Shown here: piece after piece, positions 52,563 to 61,348 of the stretch
How the letters are laid out: the number at the start of each line of letters is the position of its first letter
Numbering within the stretch: the first letter of the stretch is position 1
Assembly: GCF_002270055.1 (NCBI RefSeq)
Contig: NZ_NIBG01000003.1
Coordinates: 168,083-232,082 of the forward strand
Length of the DNA stretch: 64,000 nucleotides
Direction of reading: 5' to 3'
Source of the DNA: Anaeromicrobium sediminis
GTDB taxonomy: Bacteria > Bacillota > Clostridia > Peptostreptococcales > Thermotaleaceae
The notes under the pieces: model-generated
Seen by the model: the letters and a program-made list of their open reading frames with translations, nothing else
The model's database searches: none
Told to the model about the DNA's origin: nothing
Made by a program: the position numbers and the translations under genes

Positions 52563-52964
52563 CTAAATTTCCATTTCTTCAATTAACGCTCCGGTACGAT
52601 CATGAAGACTTGCCACTCCTCTATGGATGTAGAACAATACATAAATAGGATTATCAGCAGTTTTAAGGAAAGCACGAGCTTTTTCGTTGTTATTAAGAGC
52701 TTCTTCTTTTACCTCTAGACTATCAACAAATTGAATCTCTCCACTTAAACGAGCCCAGGTAAGGTCTTTAGCAAGGACAGCAAAACCTGCAACCCCTGAT
52801 TCCTTCAATTGTCTATAAACATCTTTAGTATTTGATGTGGAAAAATAAAACTTACCATCCTTTTCGAATACAAATTGAAAAGGTCTCATAACTGGTTTAT
52901 TATTTTTGATTGTGGCAATTTGCCCGTACTTGTTTTCATTTAAAAAGTCAATTAATTTACTCAT
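52563..52964 (-). CDS. Pyridoxamine 5'-phosphate oxidase-family flavin protein
   Basis: 133 residues, ATG at 52964. The split-barrel flavin fold is indicated by GQIATIKNNKPVMRPFQF, KFYFSTSNTKDVYRQL, GEIQFVD and the final HRGVASLHDRTGAL. Length is right for the small single-domain group. It likely reduces or binds a flavin-linked substrate. A close relative lies at 62171-62572. Confidence 0.87.
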   Translation of the reverse strand: MSKLIDFLNENKYGQIATIKNNKPVMRPFQFVFEKDGKFYFSTSNTKDVYRQLKESGVAGFAVLAKDLTWARLSGEIQFVDSLEVKEEALNNNEKARAFLKTADNPIYVLFYIHRGVASLHDRTGALIEEMEI

Positions 52965-53039
52965 AGTAATAGCCTCCTAAATTCTTTATAAATATTTGAT
53001 GTTTCTCATTGATTACAGTAATATTGTATTAGTATGATA

Positions 53040-53198
53040 GACAATAGAAAAAACTATGTTGAATACATGGCAGCAGGGATTATAGGTGTTATTCGTTTTT
53101 GGGTTAATAATAGGCATAAGTATTCCATTGAAGAATTATCAAGAATAGTGATTAATATATACTCTCAAGATATACTGGCATTATTAAAAAGTTGCTAG
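53040..53198 (+). pseudogene. TetR C-terminal fragment, copy 1
   Basis: DNRKNYVEYMAAGIIGVIRF and NNRHKYSIEELSRIVINIY, ending at TAG 53196-53198, resemble the C-terminal ligand domain of TetR proteins. No DNA-binding half is present. A similar fragment lies at 54952-55095. Confidence 0.6.
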
Positions 53199-53219
53199 AA
53201 CTTAAAAATAATTTGCATA

Positions 53220-54167
53220 CTAACCAACTGTTTTAGTTCTTTTTAAATGGACTTCATGAACCTTATGATAATCTGACTTATTAAAAATACATTCCTTAAT
53301 GCATACTGAACATCCGAATGAGGTTGCAAATGATCTTGCACATTTAGGTAAGTCAATATACTCGTTGGTCATACTAGCCTTTTCAATACCTACTATCCCG
53401 TCTGCTGGACAACGCTTAGAACAAATCTGACAAGTGCTACAAAAATCCTTAATCCAATTATGAGGATTTATCTCTGGGAATGGTAAGTTTTCAATACTTG
53501 TATAGACAGCTGTTATTCTTTGTCTTGGTCCAACAACTGGAGATATTAAAAGCCCATGATTTCCTATGGCGCCCATAGCTGCTTCTTCTGCCAGATGCTT
53601 ATAGTCAACATCACCACCCATAGCCGGACCTGCTTGAGCGCTAAAACCTTTTGTCCTGAGATAATGAGCAATTTTATTTGAGATACGTCCTAATTTATTG
53701 TAAGTGAAATGCACTTCATGCCCCGTATCTCGTGAAGGTGCTAATGCGATTTTTTCAGGATCCATTTCCATGGTAAGTACTATTGCATTATCATGAAGTA
53801 TTGCATGGTTTTTGAAAATGAGTTTTGAGGGAATCTTCGTAAAGCCTATATCATTAACACCTAGTGATTTTGCATACTCAATTATGTCTGATAATTCTTC
53901 TGAGGAAATGGTAGTTTTCGCCTCTGATGGATTCTCTGAAACACTTTCATAACTTATTTTTGTCTGCTGTCCAGTATCGATCATTACTTCAAAAGTCTTA
54001 GGATAGAACTTTGGTGGTCCTTCACCATATTTTCTAGCCAAAGCAGCAATATTGTGTGATACTTTAGACTCCTCTGAATGGATGAATAGAACTGTATCCT
54101 TTTCCACGTATTCCTCCATGTTAAAGTCTACTTTGATTTTTTTTTCTATTTGTTCTGGTCTACTCAT
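53220..54167 (-). CDS. QueG-like 4Fe-4S protein
   Basis: 315 residues from ATG 54167 after GGGGAGA; a frame from 54221 overlaps the operator and has no ribosome binding site. Two 4Fe-4S motifs lie at the C-terminus: CSTCQICSKRCPADGI and a later CARSFATSFGCSVCIKECIF. The central part resembles epoxyqueuosine reductase and reductive dehalogenases, as in the 38424 protein. The TetR gene just upstream (54237) shares its strand, and an operator sits directly ahead of this gene, so it is the likely target. Confidence 0.8.
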   Translation of the reverse strand: MSRPEQIEKKIKVDFNMEEYVEKDTVLFIHSEESKVSHNIAALARKYGEGPPKFYPKTFEVMIDTGQQTKISYESVSENPSEAKTTISSEELSDIIEYAKSLGVNDIGFTKIPSKLIFKNHAILHDNAIVLTMEMDPEKIALAPSRDTGHEVHFTYNKLGRISNKIAHYLRTKGFSAQAGPAMGGDVDYKHLAEEAAMGAIGNHGLLISPVVGPRQRITAVYTSIENLPFPEINPHNWIKDFCSTCQICSKRCPADGIVGIEKASMTNEYIDLPKCARSFATSFGCSVCIKECIFNKSDYHKVHEVHLKRTKTVG

Positions 54168-54203
54168 ACTAATTCTCCCCTTCACTCTATATTTTTCACA
54201 TTG

Positions 54204-54220
54204 TGCAAGTGTTACTTGCA
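54204..54220. promoter_or_regulatory. TetR operator before the QueG-like gene
   Basis: TGCAAGT-GTT-ACTTGCA is a perfect 7-3-7 palindrome. It recurs with one change at 54835-54851. Confidence 0.7.
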
Positions 54221-54236
54221 TGAGGCGTAAAAAAAA

Positions 54237-54818
54237 TTATTTTGATATTCCTCTTGCAAAAATTTCTGCATTCCTTCTTATGAATTCTTCATTTGATAAT
54301 TCTATGATGGTTTTGTTTGTCATTGTTTTTGTTACTGCTAACCCTACAATTAAAGTGCTAAATGACAATGCTAGAAATTCAGTATCCGGTTCAATGATTA
54401 CTCCACGTTTATGCATTTCATCAAAGTATGATTTATATGCTTCCTTAATGCGCATAGGTAGTTTTGAGAAAATACGTTCAAAATCTTCACCCAATTCTTC
54501 TATCAAAGTCAGCATAAGAGGTAGATTTTTCGACATTGAGTTGAAATACAGTACACTTGACTTGTAAAGATCTTCACTCAAGTTAAATTTTGCGTCATTT
54601 TTAAAATAGCTTGTTAAAGGATCTATATTACTCATTTTGTATTTGATAATTTCTTCTATGATTGCTTTTTTCTTTCCAAATAACCTAAATATGGTTACTT
54701 CATTGACTCCAGCTTCATTTGCAATTAATTTTGTCGTTGTCTTCTTGTAACCGTTTTTAACAAACAAATCCATACTTGCGTGAAGAATCTTTTCCTTAGA
54801 TGATCTTGAGTCCATCGA
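54237..54818 (-). CDS. TetR-family transcriptional regulator
   Basis: 193 residues from ATG 54818 after AGAGGAGG. KEKILHASMDLFVKNGYKKT and LIANEAGVNEVTIFRLFGKK form the helix-turn-helix. The C-terminal ligand domain is full length. Palindromes both in its own promoter (54835) and just downstream (54204) show that it controls itself and the QueG-like gene. Its ligand is unknown. Confidence 0.88.
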   Translation of the reverse strand, partial: SMDSRSSKEKILHASMDLFVKNGYKKTTTKLIANEAGVNEVTIFRLFGKKKAIIEEIIKYKMSNIDPLTSYFKNDAKFNLSEDLYKSSVLYFNSMSKNLPLMLTLIEELGEDFERIFSKLPMRIKEAYKSYFDEMHKRGVIIEPDTEFLALSFSTLIVGLAVTKTMTNKTIIELSNEEFIRRNAEIFARGISK

Positions 54819-54834
54819 AATTCCTCCTCTGCTA

Positions 54835-54851
54835 TGCAAGTGATACTTACA
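54835..54851. promoter_or_regulatory. TetR operator in its own promoter
   Basis: TGCAAGT-GAT-ACTTACA, one mismatch from the copy at 54204-54220, 16 nt upstream of the TetR start codon. Confidence 0.7.
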
Positions 54852-54951
54852 TGCTAACACCAAGATTCTAATTTGTCAAGTTTTTGCAAAGAATCATCTT
54901 AATGAAGGGGTAGATAAATTTGTACCATTAAAAGCTGAAGAGAGAAATGTT

Positions 54952-55095
54952 GACAATAGAAAAATCTACGTTGAATACCTGACCCCATGACCTATAGGTG
55001 TCATTTGCTTTGGGATTAATAATAGGCATAAGTATTCCATAGAAGAAATATCAAGAGTAGTGATTAATATGTACTCAAAAGATACACTGGGGTAA
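54952..55095 (+). pseudogene. TetR C-terminal fragment, copy 2
   Basis: DNRKIYVEYLTP, a stop, then NNRHKYSIEEISRVVINMY. The last part is nearly identical to 53040-53198. The two fragments flank the TetR/QueG-like module on either side. Confidence 0.6.
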
Positions 55096-55179
55096 TAAGG
55101 AACTTGAAAATGATTATCAATTATGCGATAATAAATGAGTTCAAAACAGTGTATAACCTAAATATACAGGAGGAAAACA

Positions 55180-56052
55180 ATGACTGATAAAAATAAAGGT
55201 ATTATGGCTATGATAATTTCTGCATTTGGTTTTGCAATAATGGGGGGATTAGTCAAGTTAATAGGAGACATACCAGTAATACAAAAATCTTTATTTAGAA
55301 ATGGAGTTACAATGATTATCACACTTATTATAATCATATATTCTAAAGTAGATATTAGAGAAATTAAACATCACAAACTTCTATTATTACGTTCTAGTTT
55401 AGGTACCATAGGTATTCTACTTAACTATTATGCGTTAGATAATTTGATTTTATCTGATGCCAATATTATAGCTAGATTAAGTACATTTCTTGTTGTTATT
55501 TTTTGTTTTATTTTTTTAAAAGAGAAAGTTAATTTTAAACAAGTAGGGGCTATTATTGCAGCTTTTATTGGGGTACTATTTATCGTTAAGCCTCAATTAA
55601 CAATTCAACCGGCGTATATAGTGGCTATTTTGGGATCCGTAGCAGCTGCATTAGCTTATACGGTGCTTAGAGTTGTTGGACAAAAAGAACATTATTTGTC
55701 TATTGTTATGTATTTTTCAACTTTTTCTACTCTTGTTCTACTGCCATATGTAATTTTTAATTTTGTAGCAATGAGTGGAATACAAATTGTTTATTCAATA
55801 CTTTCTGGTGTTGGGGCGTGTGTGGGTCAATATGGTTTAACTGTTGCATATAAATATGCACCTGCAAAGGAGATATCTATTTATAGCTATTTTGGTGTTA
55901 TATTTTCAGCAATATTTAGTATGGTTATATTTGAAGAATATGCCGACTTCTTGAGTGTAATTGGATATTTGATTATATTTGGAGGGTCTTTATTTATGTT
56001 TTTAGATAAGATATACTGCTCCAAAACATATGAAAAAGCATTGGAATCGTAA
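55180..56052 (+). CDS. EamA/DMT-family transporter
   Basis: 290 residues, ATG at 55180 after AGGAGGAAAA. Ten hydrophobic helices are spread over the length in two EamA repeats (first from IMAMIISAFGFAIMGGLVK, second from IVAILGSVAAALAYTVLRV). DMT proteins export metabolites or take up small solutes; the substrate is unknown. It is transcribed alone; no regulator is adjacent. Confidence 0.88.
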   Translation: MTDKNKGIMAMIISAFGFAIMGGLVKLIGDIPVIQKSLFRNGVTMIITLIIIIYSKVDIREIKHHKLLLLRSSLGTIGILLNYYALDNLILSDANIIARLSTFLVVIFCFIFLKEKVNFKQVGAIIAAFIGVLFIVKPQLTIQPAYIVAILGSVAAALAYTVLRVVGQKEHYLSIVMYFSTFSTLVLLPYVIFNFVAMSGIQIVYSILSGVGACVGQYGLTVAYKYAPAKEISIYSYFGVIFSAIFSMVIFEEYADFLSVIGYLIIFGGSLFMFLDKIYCSKTYEKALES

Positions 56053-56142
56053 ACTATTATAATAAAAATAATCCTAGTCAATGGATTTGTAAGTTGTACT
56101 TTATTGAATAGAACTTAAAAAAACTGCCGTTGCACACAGGAT

Positions 56143-56176
56143 GGTGAGCCGTATCATAAATAAGTACAGTTTTTAA
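56143..56176 (+). repeat. Dispersed repeat, copy e
   Basis: GGTGAGCCGTATCATAAATA then AGTACAGTTTTTAA. Core and order match copy d. Confidence 0.6.
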
Positions 56177-56199
56177 ATTGCATATCTTCATCCAAAAAC

Positions 56200-56236
56200 A
56201 AAAGCCCAGTTGCTAATATGAAACTGGGCTTTTATT
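56200..56236 (+). terminator. Rho-independent terminator
   Basis: AAAAGCCCAGTT pairs fully with AACTGGGCTTTT around a 10-nt loop, followed by ATTTT. Confidence 0.85.
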
Positions 56237-56351
56237 TTGATAATATTAGAGGCTTACGGACATATATCACTTGGATATATCTATTCTCAATTTTAATAAT
56301 ATCTAAGTAATGATTACTTATACAAAATCATAAGGTAATACTAAAAAGTAG

Positions 56352-56380
56352 TTGACAATAGTTCGGGCATGAACTATACT
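56352..56380 (+). promoter_or_regulatory. Promoter of the EFR1-MarR unit with embedded operator
   Basis: TTGACA (56352-56357) and TATACT (56375-56380) lie 17 nt apart. The spacer carries AGTTCG-GGCA-TGAACT. Confidence 0.7.
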
Positions 56381-56388
56381 TGAATCAA

Positions 56389-56404
56389 AGTTCGGATCCG
56401 AACT
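56389..56404. promoter_or_regulatory. Perfect 16-bp MarR-type operator
   Basis: AGTTCGGATCCGAACT is fully self-complementary and lies just after the promoter, so bound repressor would block transcription. Confidence 0.7.
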
Positions 56405-56452
56405 AATTATAAAAGCTAATTATAGGATTTATTATGATTCAGGAGGTTTATT

Positions 56453-57259
56453 ATGAAGGCAGCTATCGTATATTTTTCAGGCACTGGCAATACATTTAGA
56501 GTAGGTGAAGTTTTTAAAGCATATTTAGAAACTATCGATTATGAAGTGGAAATGATCGACATTACTAAACATAGTAGCGATCTTAAGGGGTATGACTTAT
56601 TTGTGGTGGGTACACCAACTCAAAATAGTACATCTACGTTCAATATGCATGATTTTATTGGAAAGCATATTTCTAAGAAGAATAATCCTAATGCTCGATT
56701 TATCACCTATGTAACTCACAGCTGGGGGACCGCATTTGGGCACTTGACTCTTAAAGATTTTGCAAGAAAAAAAGGATTTAAAGTTGTTGGAGCTAGAGCA
56801 TTTATAGCACCTAATAATTGGTATATGTATAGAAAAGATGAACCTAAGTTCAGTGACAACGAAGTAAAGCAGGCTCTACAGAATATTCATAAAGGTGTTT
56901 GGAGTTTAATGGATTCTTACGTAAAAGGATCAGTTCAAATTGATGAACGCCCAACACTCAAAAAAAACTTAGCATATACGAAAGCGAAACTGATGAGCAG
57001 TAGTACAATGGTGTCAAGACTTGCTAAATTCATGATGAAAGTGGATGCTGACAAGTGCACGAAATGCAAAGTGTGCGTTAAACAATGCCCAGGTGAAAAT
57101 ATTTCTTTAAGAGATGGGAAGATTGAATTTTCAAATCAATGTTTAGCATGTGGTCGTTGTATTCATGTTTGTCCTAAAAATGCATACATGGTTTCAGGTG
57201 AAAAATTCGAACAATATGAAGGAATCAAAAAACCAATAATGGAGCAGCTGGAATTATAA
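56453..57259 (+). CDS. EFR1-type ferredoxin-flavodoxin fusion
   Basis: 268 residues, ATG at 56453 after AGGAGG. The N-terminal flavodoxin part has YFSGTGNTFRVGE (FMN phosphate loop), GTPTQNSTSTFNMHDF and YVTHSWGTAFG. The C-terminal 70 residues hold two 4Fe-4S motifs, CTKCKVCVKQCPGENI and CLACGRCIHVCPKNAY. It carries electrons between flavin and Fe-S centres in the cytosol. MarR follows 116 nt later and palindromes precede, so it is probably MarR-controlled. Confidence 0.92.
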   Translation: MKAAIVYFSGTGNTFRVGEVFKAYLETIDYEVEMIDITKHSSDLKGYDLFVVGTPTQNSTSTFNMHDFIGKHISKKNNPNARFITYVTHSWGTAFGHLTLKDFARKKGFKVVGARAFIAPNNWYMYRKDEPKFSDNEVKQALQNIHKGVWSLMDSYVKGSVQIDERPTLKKNLAYTKAKLMSSSTMVSRLAKFMMKVDADKCTKCKVCVKQCPGENISLRDGKIEFSNQCLACGRCIHVCPKNAYMVSGEKFEQYEGIKKPIMEQLEL

Positions 57260-57375
57260 GTATTACTTCAAGGTACTCTCCTGACAGCCGTTGACAATTA
57301 TTTTTATTTCACATAAAATAAAGACAAATTCATTATTGAATTGTTTTAGTTACGAATAGTTTAGGGAGGTACTCT

Positions 57376-57804
57376 ATGAATGATATATTGAGAAGGTTTA
57401 TGAGCATATTTGAACATATAACTAATAATCTGAATAACGGACTGTTAGCTGAAAATATTAATATGAAATGTCCTCAAATGCTAATACTGGACTTTGTTAT
57501 AACAAAAGGTGGAAAAGTCACTATTAAGGATATTGTTACTCAGATGGAGAAGAAAAAATCCACCGTTACAGAAAATGTCAATTCACTAGAAAAAAAGGGA
57601 TTCTTAGTAAAATATCAATCAGAAGAGGACAGAAGAGTCTATTATGTAGAATCAACTGACAAAGCTGATGATCTTATGGACAGAGCAAACATTGTTTGGA
57701 ACTCTTTAAATGAGCATGTGCAGAATGGATTTTCAGAAGAAGAGAAGCATCAACTATATAACTTATTAGACCGCACTCTTGAAAATATTATTTCTGATGA
57801 ATAA
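57376..57804 (+). CDS. MarR-family transcriptional regulator
   Basis: 142 residues, ATG at 57376 after GGGAGGTA. The winged-helix reads QMLILDFVITKGGKVTIKDI, KKKSTVTENVNSLEKKGFL and the wing YQSEEDRRVYYVESTDKA. It is the last gene of the EFR1 unit. The palindromes at 56360-56375 and 56389-56404 are its likely binding sites. Confidence 0.88.
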   Translation: MNDILRRFMSIFEHITNNLNNGLLAENINMKCPQMLILDFVITKGGKVTIKDIVTQMEKKKSTVTENVNSLEKKGFLVKYQSEEDRRVYYVESTDKADDLMDRANIVWNSLNEHVQNGFSEEEKHQLYNLLDRTLENIISDE

Positions 57805-58020
57805 TTGAAATGCAAATTCACAAATATACAAGAGTAACGAGGATAAATAGATTCTGTTAATTTTGTAAAATAAATTTTATTCTAGTATATGTAGGGCTAT
57901 CTCATTTAGGTATTGAGGTTGCCCTTATTTTATGTGTGATGAGTCCACATATCATGAAGAAGAAATCCGCAGTTACATTGGTTACTATGGACTGTATCTA
58001 ATGTTCATCATAACAATGAG

Positions 58021-58046
58021 AAAAGACCACTTGCAAGTGGTCTTTT
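58021..58046. terminator. Bidirectional terminator
   Basis: AAAAGACCACTT and AAGTGGTCTTTT pair fully around GC. It serves the minus-strand SDR gene and perhaps the MarR unit. The 57805-58020 stretch holds no supportable gene. Confidence 0.85.
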
Positions 58047-58085
58047 CTTTTTCACATTTAGAATTCATATGTTGCTTTACATTTA

Positions 58086-58697
58086 CTATCCACGATTCAA
58101 ATACTCATTTACGTCAGCAATGATACCTGATACATCGGAGTCCATTACCATTTTATAAACACTTGCAGTATCTGCTGCTGGAACTGCATTTGGAACATCA
58201 AATCCCATCATTTCAACTGTTTCTTTGATAAAGAATGGACTTACAGCGTTCACTCTCACACCATTGAACTGTTCAACGTTAATTGCACGAATGTAGCCTT
58301 CAAGGCCAACATTTGCCATTGTGATTGAAGAAGCACCTGGCATATAAGTGTGACTTGCAGTACCTGTAGTAACAATAATAAAGCCATTTTCTTTAACAGA
58401 ATGTATACCATATCTTATAAGATCAATTTGACCTCTTAATTTACTATTGATAGCAAGATCAAGGTCTTCATCGCTTTGAATTTGGAAAGGTGCCATTTTA
58501 CCATCACCAGCTGTTGAAATAATACCATCAACTGGACCGATATCTTCAAACATTTTTTTTATAGAATCTTTGCTTTCTATATCTACTTGATAATCACCCG
58601 TTGATCTACCAACTGCAATAACCTCATGCTCTTTTCTTAATAATGAAACGAGTGCACTTCCAAGTGTTCCTGTTCCGCCAACTACTAAAATTTTCAT
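58086..58697 (-). CDS. Atypical SDR-family protein
   Basis: 203 residues, ATG at 58697. GGTGTLGSALV gives the dinucleotide loop and VDGIISTAG resembles the NNAG region. At the catalytic place it has GASSITMANVGLEGYIRA, lacking the Tyr-x3-Lys pair, so it may not work as a standard dehydrogenase. It follows the dehalogenase-like gene by about 40 nt and is co-transcribed with it. Confidence 0.82.
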   Translation of the reverse strand: MKILVVGGTGTLGSALVSLLRKEHEVIAVGRSTGDYQVDIESKDSIKKMFEDIGPVDGIISTAGDGKMAPFQIQSDEDLDLAINSKLRGQIDLIRYGIHSVKENGFIIVTTGTASHTYMPGASSITMANVGLEGYIRAINVEQFNGVRVNAVSPFFIKETVEMMGFDVPNAVPAADTASVYKMVMDSDVSGIIADVNEYLNRG

Positions 58698-58738
58698 ATT
58701 ATATCATCCTTTTCTTTTATAATTTTTTGTTTTTATAA

Positions 58739-59707
58739 TTAAAACTTTGTCTGGTTAAGCCACTTCAATATTCTGCTTACTAGTTCTGAAGATTGATCTT
58801 CTTGTAAGAAGTGTGAGGCATCCGTCACTGTAATATGAGGTTGCCCTTTTGCACCAGGAAAGTTTTGTTGAAATAATTTGTCGTATCCTTGATCTGCAAG
58901 GAATGGGTCTTTATCACTAAACAGTGTTAACACAGGATTTGTCCATTGCTTTAATTTTTGCCAATCCTCATAAGCTTTATCTAAATCTGAAACAACAATT
59001 TCAGGCATTTTACGTGGTCCTGCGTAATAATCTGGTGTCGGGAATGGTGCATCATATGCTTCCATTTCATCTTTTGAAAGGTTTTTAGTTGTTAATAACT
59101 GCATAATTTTACCGATTTCAAGTTTCTTAGAACGACTGAAGTAGCCAGCCCAGTTAGCATAATTCATTTTCTTTTCAAGACTTTCAATCGTTGGGTTCAA
59201 ACTTGTTGAGCGAATGACTTTTAACATCGTAGGAGTGATCCATCTTTCGAAGCCTTTTGACTCAGCAAGTGCTGTGTTAGCAACCACTAATCTATCTAAC
59301 CATTCTGGGTTGTTTGCTAAAACACGAAGACCAATCATACCACCCCAGTCTTGCATAAACGCTGCTGCATGTTTAATGCCCAGTTTTTCTATAAAAGTCG
59401 ACATCCATTTTACATGGGCGCTGTACGAGTGGTCACGGGAGTGAGTTGGCTTATCAGATTTACCAAAGCCAATTAAATCAGGGGCGATAACACGGTAGCC
59501 TTCATTGACTAATTGAGGAATCATATGTCTGTATAGATAACTCCAGGAAGGTTGCCCATGGAATAAGAAGATGACTTTATTATTTTTATCCCCTTCATCT
59601 ACATAGTGCATATTAACGCCGCCCACATCCATATAGTTTGGTTTGAATGGATAGTCTTTTAAATTTGAAAAACGATGCTCAGGTGTCTTTAATATTTTTT
59701 GAATCAT
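58739..59707 (-). CDS. Haloalkane dehalogenase-like alpha/beta hydrolase
   Basis: 322 residues, ATG at 59707 after AAAGGAG. FLFHGQPSWSYLYRHMIP (oxyanion hole and cap entry), the nucleophile elbow MQDWGGMIGLR with Asp followed by the halide-binding Trp, and DASHFLQED for the catalytic His match haloalkane dehalogenases of the DhlA/DhmA type. The reaction would replace a carbon-bound halide with hydroxyl. Activity on halides is predicted, not shown. An HxlR-type operator lies upstream. Confidence 0.87.
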   Translation of the reverse strand: MIQKILKTPEHRFSNLKDYPFKPNYMDVGGVNMHYVDEGDKNNKVIFLFHGQPSWSYLYRHMIPQLVNEGYRVIAPDLIGFGKSDKPTHSRDHSYSAHVKWMSTFIEKLGIKHAAAFMQDWGGMIGLRVLANNPEWLDRLVVANTALAESKGFERWITPTMLKVIRSTSLNPTIESLEKKMNYANWAGYFSRSKKLEIGKIMQLLTTKNLSKDEMEAYDAPFPTPDYYAGPRKMPEIVVSDLDKAYEDWQKLKQWTNPVLTLFSDKDPFLADQGYDKLFQQNFPGAKGQPHITVTDASHFLQEDQSSELVSRILKWLNQTKF

Positions 59708-59804
59708 TGCATTGCTCCTTTCATCTAAAAAAATAGATCGTTGTTTTGATAAACTTAGTATAGTACTTAAAATTGAAAATGAATAGTACTGTAATTAATC
59801 TGAC

Positions 59805-59827
59805 ATACTACGGAAAAAAGTAGTAAT
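59805..59827. promoter_or_regulatory. HxlR-type operator A
   Basis: ATACTACG-N7-GTAGTAAT, upstream of the dehalogenase-like gene. Related copies lie at 61301 and 62877. Confidence 0.6.
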
Positions 59828-59878
59828 ATTGATTTTGCTGGGTTATATGGATTAAAAAAGTTTTAACTTTTTTTAGGG

Positions 59879-60685
59879 TTACTTCAATTGTTCGCTGATT
59901 GATTGCTGATTCATGTTATATTGTTCAAAGGTTTTACCTCTATAGGCATAGGCATTTTGCGGACAAATATGCATACATCTACTACATGCTGAACAATTTT
60001 TTGAGAATCTAATGTTACCATCTATCAAGGCGATATTTTTGTTTGGACATTTCTTAACACAAACAAGACATCTGGTACATTTGTCCCCATCTACCGAAAG
60101 TGTTTTAGCAGAAAACTGGTTGATAAATGCCTTTCTAGATAGTGCAGATATCAGTTTGGCTTGCTGTTTTTTAAAGGTTGATTTTTTTTCGATACGAATA
60201 TAACCATTGAGACAAGCATCCATTAATCCCTTGACATCAATCGTTATTTTTTCATATAAACGACGTATTTCAACTTCATTCTGCTTTGGCTGCACTTTTT
60301 CGTTATAGACATAGAAGTTACTTGGTGCTAAAAAGGATTGTGCACCTATAACTCGAAATCCAAGTTTTGTAATAAATTCTTGAAGGGTTAGATGGCCATA
60401 AGAATGTCCCCAACCGTGTGTCACATACGTAATGAATTGGGCTTTAGGGTTATTTGTTTTATTAACATACATTTGAATAAAATCATTCATATTTCTCGAT
60501 GAAGTCATTGTGTATGTTGGCGTACCTGCTATCAATAGATCATAGTTGCTTAGTGATTGTCGGTGAGTAGAGATGTCTATCATATCAACTTCGTTATGCT
60601 TCTTTTCTAATAAATAGTCTTTAAACACTTCGCCTACTCTCTTTGTATTACCTGTACCTGAAAAATAAAGTAGAGCTGTTTTCAT
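59879..60685 (-). CDS. EFR1-type ferredoxin-flavodoxin fusion
   Basis: 268 residues, ATG at 60685 after GGGGAAG. The flavodoxin part has YFSGTGNTKRVGE, GTPTYTMTSSRNMNDF and YVTHGWGHSYG. Two 4Fe-4S motifs follow: CTRCLVCVKKCPNKNI and CSACSRCMHICPQNAY. It is a paralogue of 56453-57259 with the same length and order. The membrane-protein gene 60709-61176 precedes it by 23 nt, so the pair is co-transcribed. Confidence 0.92.
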   Translation of the reverse strand: MKTALLYFSGTGNTKRVGEVFKDYLLEKKHNEVDMIDISTHRQSLSNYDLLIAGTPTYTMTSSRNMNDFIQMYVNKTNNPKAQFITYVTHGWGHSYGHLTLQEFITKLGFRVIGAQSFLAPSNFYVYNEKVQPKQNEVEIRRLYEKITIDVKGLMDACLNGYIRIEKKSTFKKQQAKLISALSRKAFINQFSAKTLSVDGDKCTRCLVCVKKCPNKNIALIDGNIRFSKNCSACSRCMHICPQNAYAYRGKTFEQYNMNQQSISEQLK

Positions 60686-60708
60686 AGTATCTTCCCCTTT
60701 ATATTTTA

Positions 60709-61176
60709 CTAGTGACCATAAGCTTCACCTAAGTTTGTATTATTAGATTTCCGAATCAAATTATTGATAAATAGCATTGGAATGAGCCATTCAAATAACA
60801 TAGGTGGTGTGTAAATGAAGACATTCACACCAATTGCAAGAATGATGATTGCAATTGAAACAAAACGATGATGTTGTTTTGGTAGCTTATCTATAAACCA
60901 TACTGAAAAGTTAAATATTGCATACCATATTACTCCCCATGTTATAGAATGAGCAAATATTATACTTATGACGATTGTATGAGCATGTAATATCTGTATA
61001 ATCTTTTTATCTTTAGGAAAAATAAAAGAATAAAAAATGTTGGTGATCATACCATTGCGAATATCAATGGAAATGATTATGGCAACAATCCACTGTAATA
61101 AACTCCAGTCTACTTGTTTTTTTAAACCAAAGATTATCAAGTATAGTGGTACGATTAACAATGAAATTTTTTTCAT
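60709..61176 (-). CDS. Hypothetical integral membrane protein
   Basis: 155 residues, ATG at 61176 after AAGGAG. About four or five hydrophobic helices fill the sequence (SLLIVPLYLIIFGL, WIVAIIISI, TIVISIIFAHSITWGVIWY, VSIAIIILAIGVNVFIY). No family was recognised. Being directly upstream of an EFR1 gene and divergent from an HxlR gene, it may be an HxlR-controlled partner, perhaps in membrane electron flow. Confidence 0.7.
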   Translation of the reverse strand: MKKISLLIVPLYLIIFGLKKQVDWSLLQWIVAIIISIDIRNGMITNIFYSFIFPKDKKIIQILHAHTIVISIIFAHSITWGVIWYAIFNFSVWFIDKLPKQHHRFVSIAIIILAIGVNVFIYTPPMLFEWLIPMLFINNLIRKSNNTNLGEAYGH

Positions 61177-61300
61177 ATTTAAAACTCCTTACTTTTTTAA
61201 TATAACCGCCAATTGAGTTAGCGGTATTGACAAGGGTTATGTTTTCAACTAAATTATAGTTAAAGATGTTGAAAAATAAAAGTACTACAATATTTATGAT

Positions 61301-61323
61301 ATACTATGTTTTTGAGTAGTAAT
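61301..61323. promoter_or_regulatory. HxlR-type operator B
   Basis: ATACTATG-N7-GTAGTAAT, 26 nt before the HxlR start at 61349. It is preceded by AGTACTACAATATTTATGAT, shared with the 62925 promoter. Confidence 0.6.
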
Positions 61324-61348
61324 GTTGAAAATAAAGGAGTTGGACTGA

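Noticed and set aside
57930..58080. Stretch reading TYHEEEIRSYIGYYG that recalls transposase C-termini
   Set aside because: Only about 15 residues are suggestive; no catalytic DDE segment, terminal repeat or target duplication is nearby.
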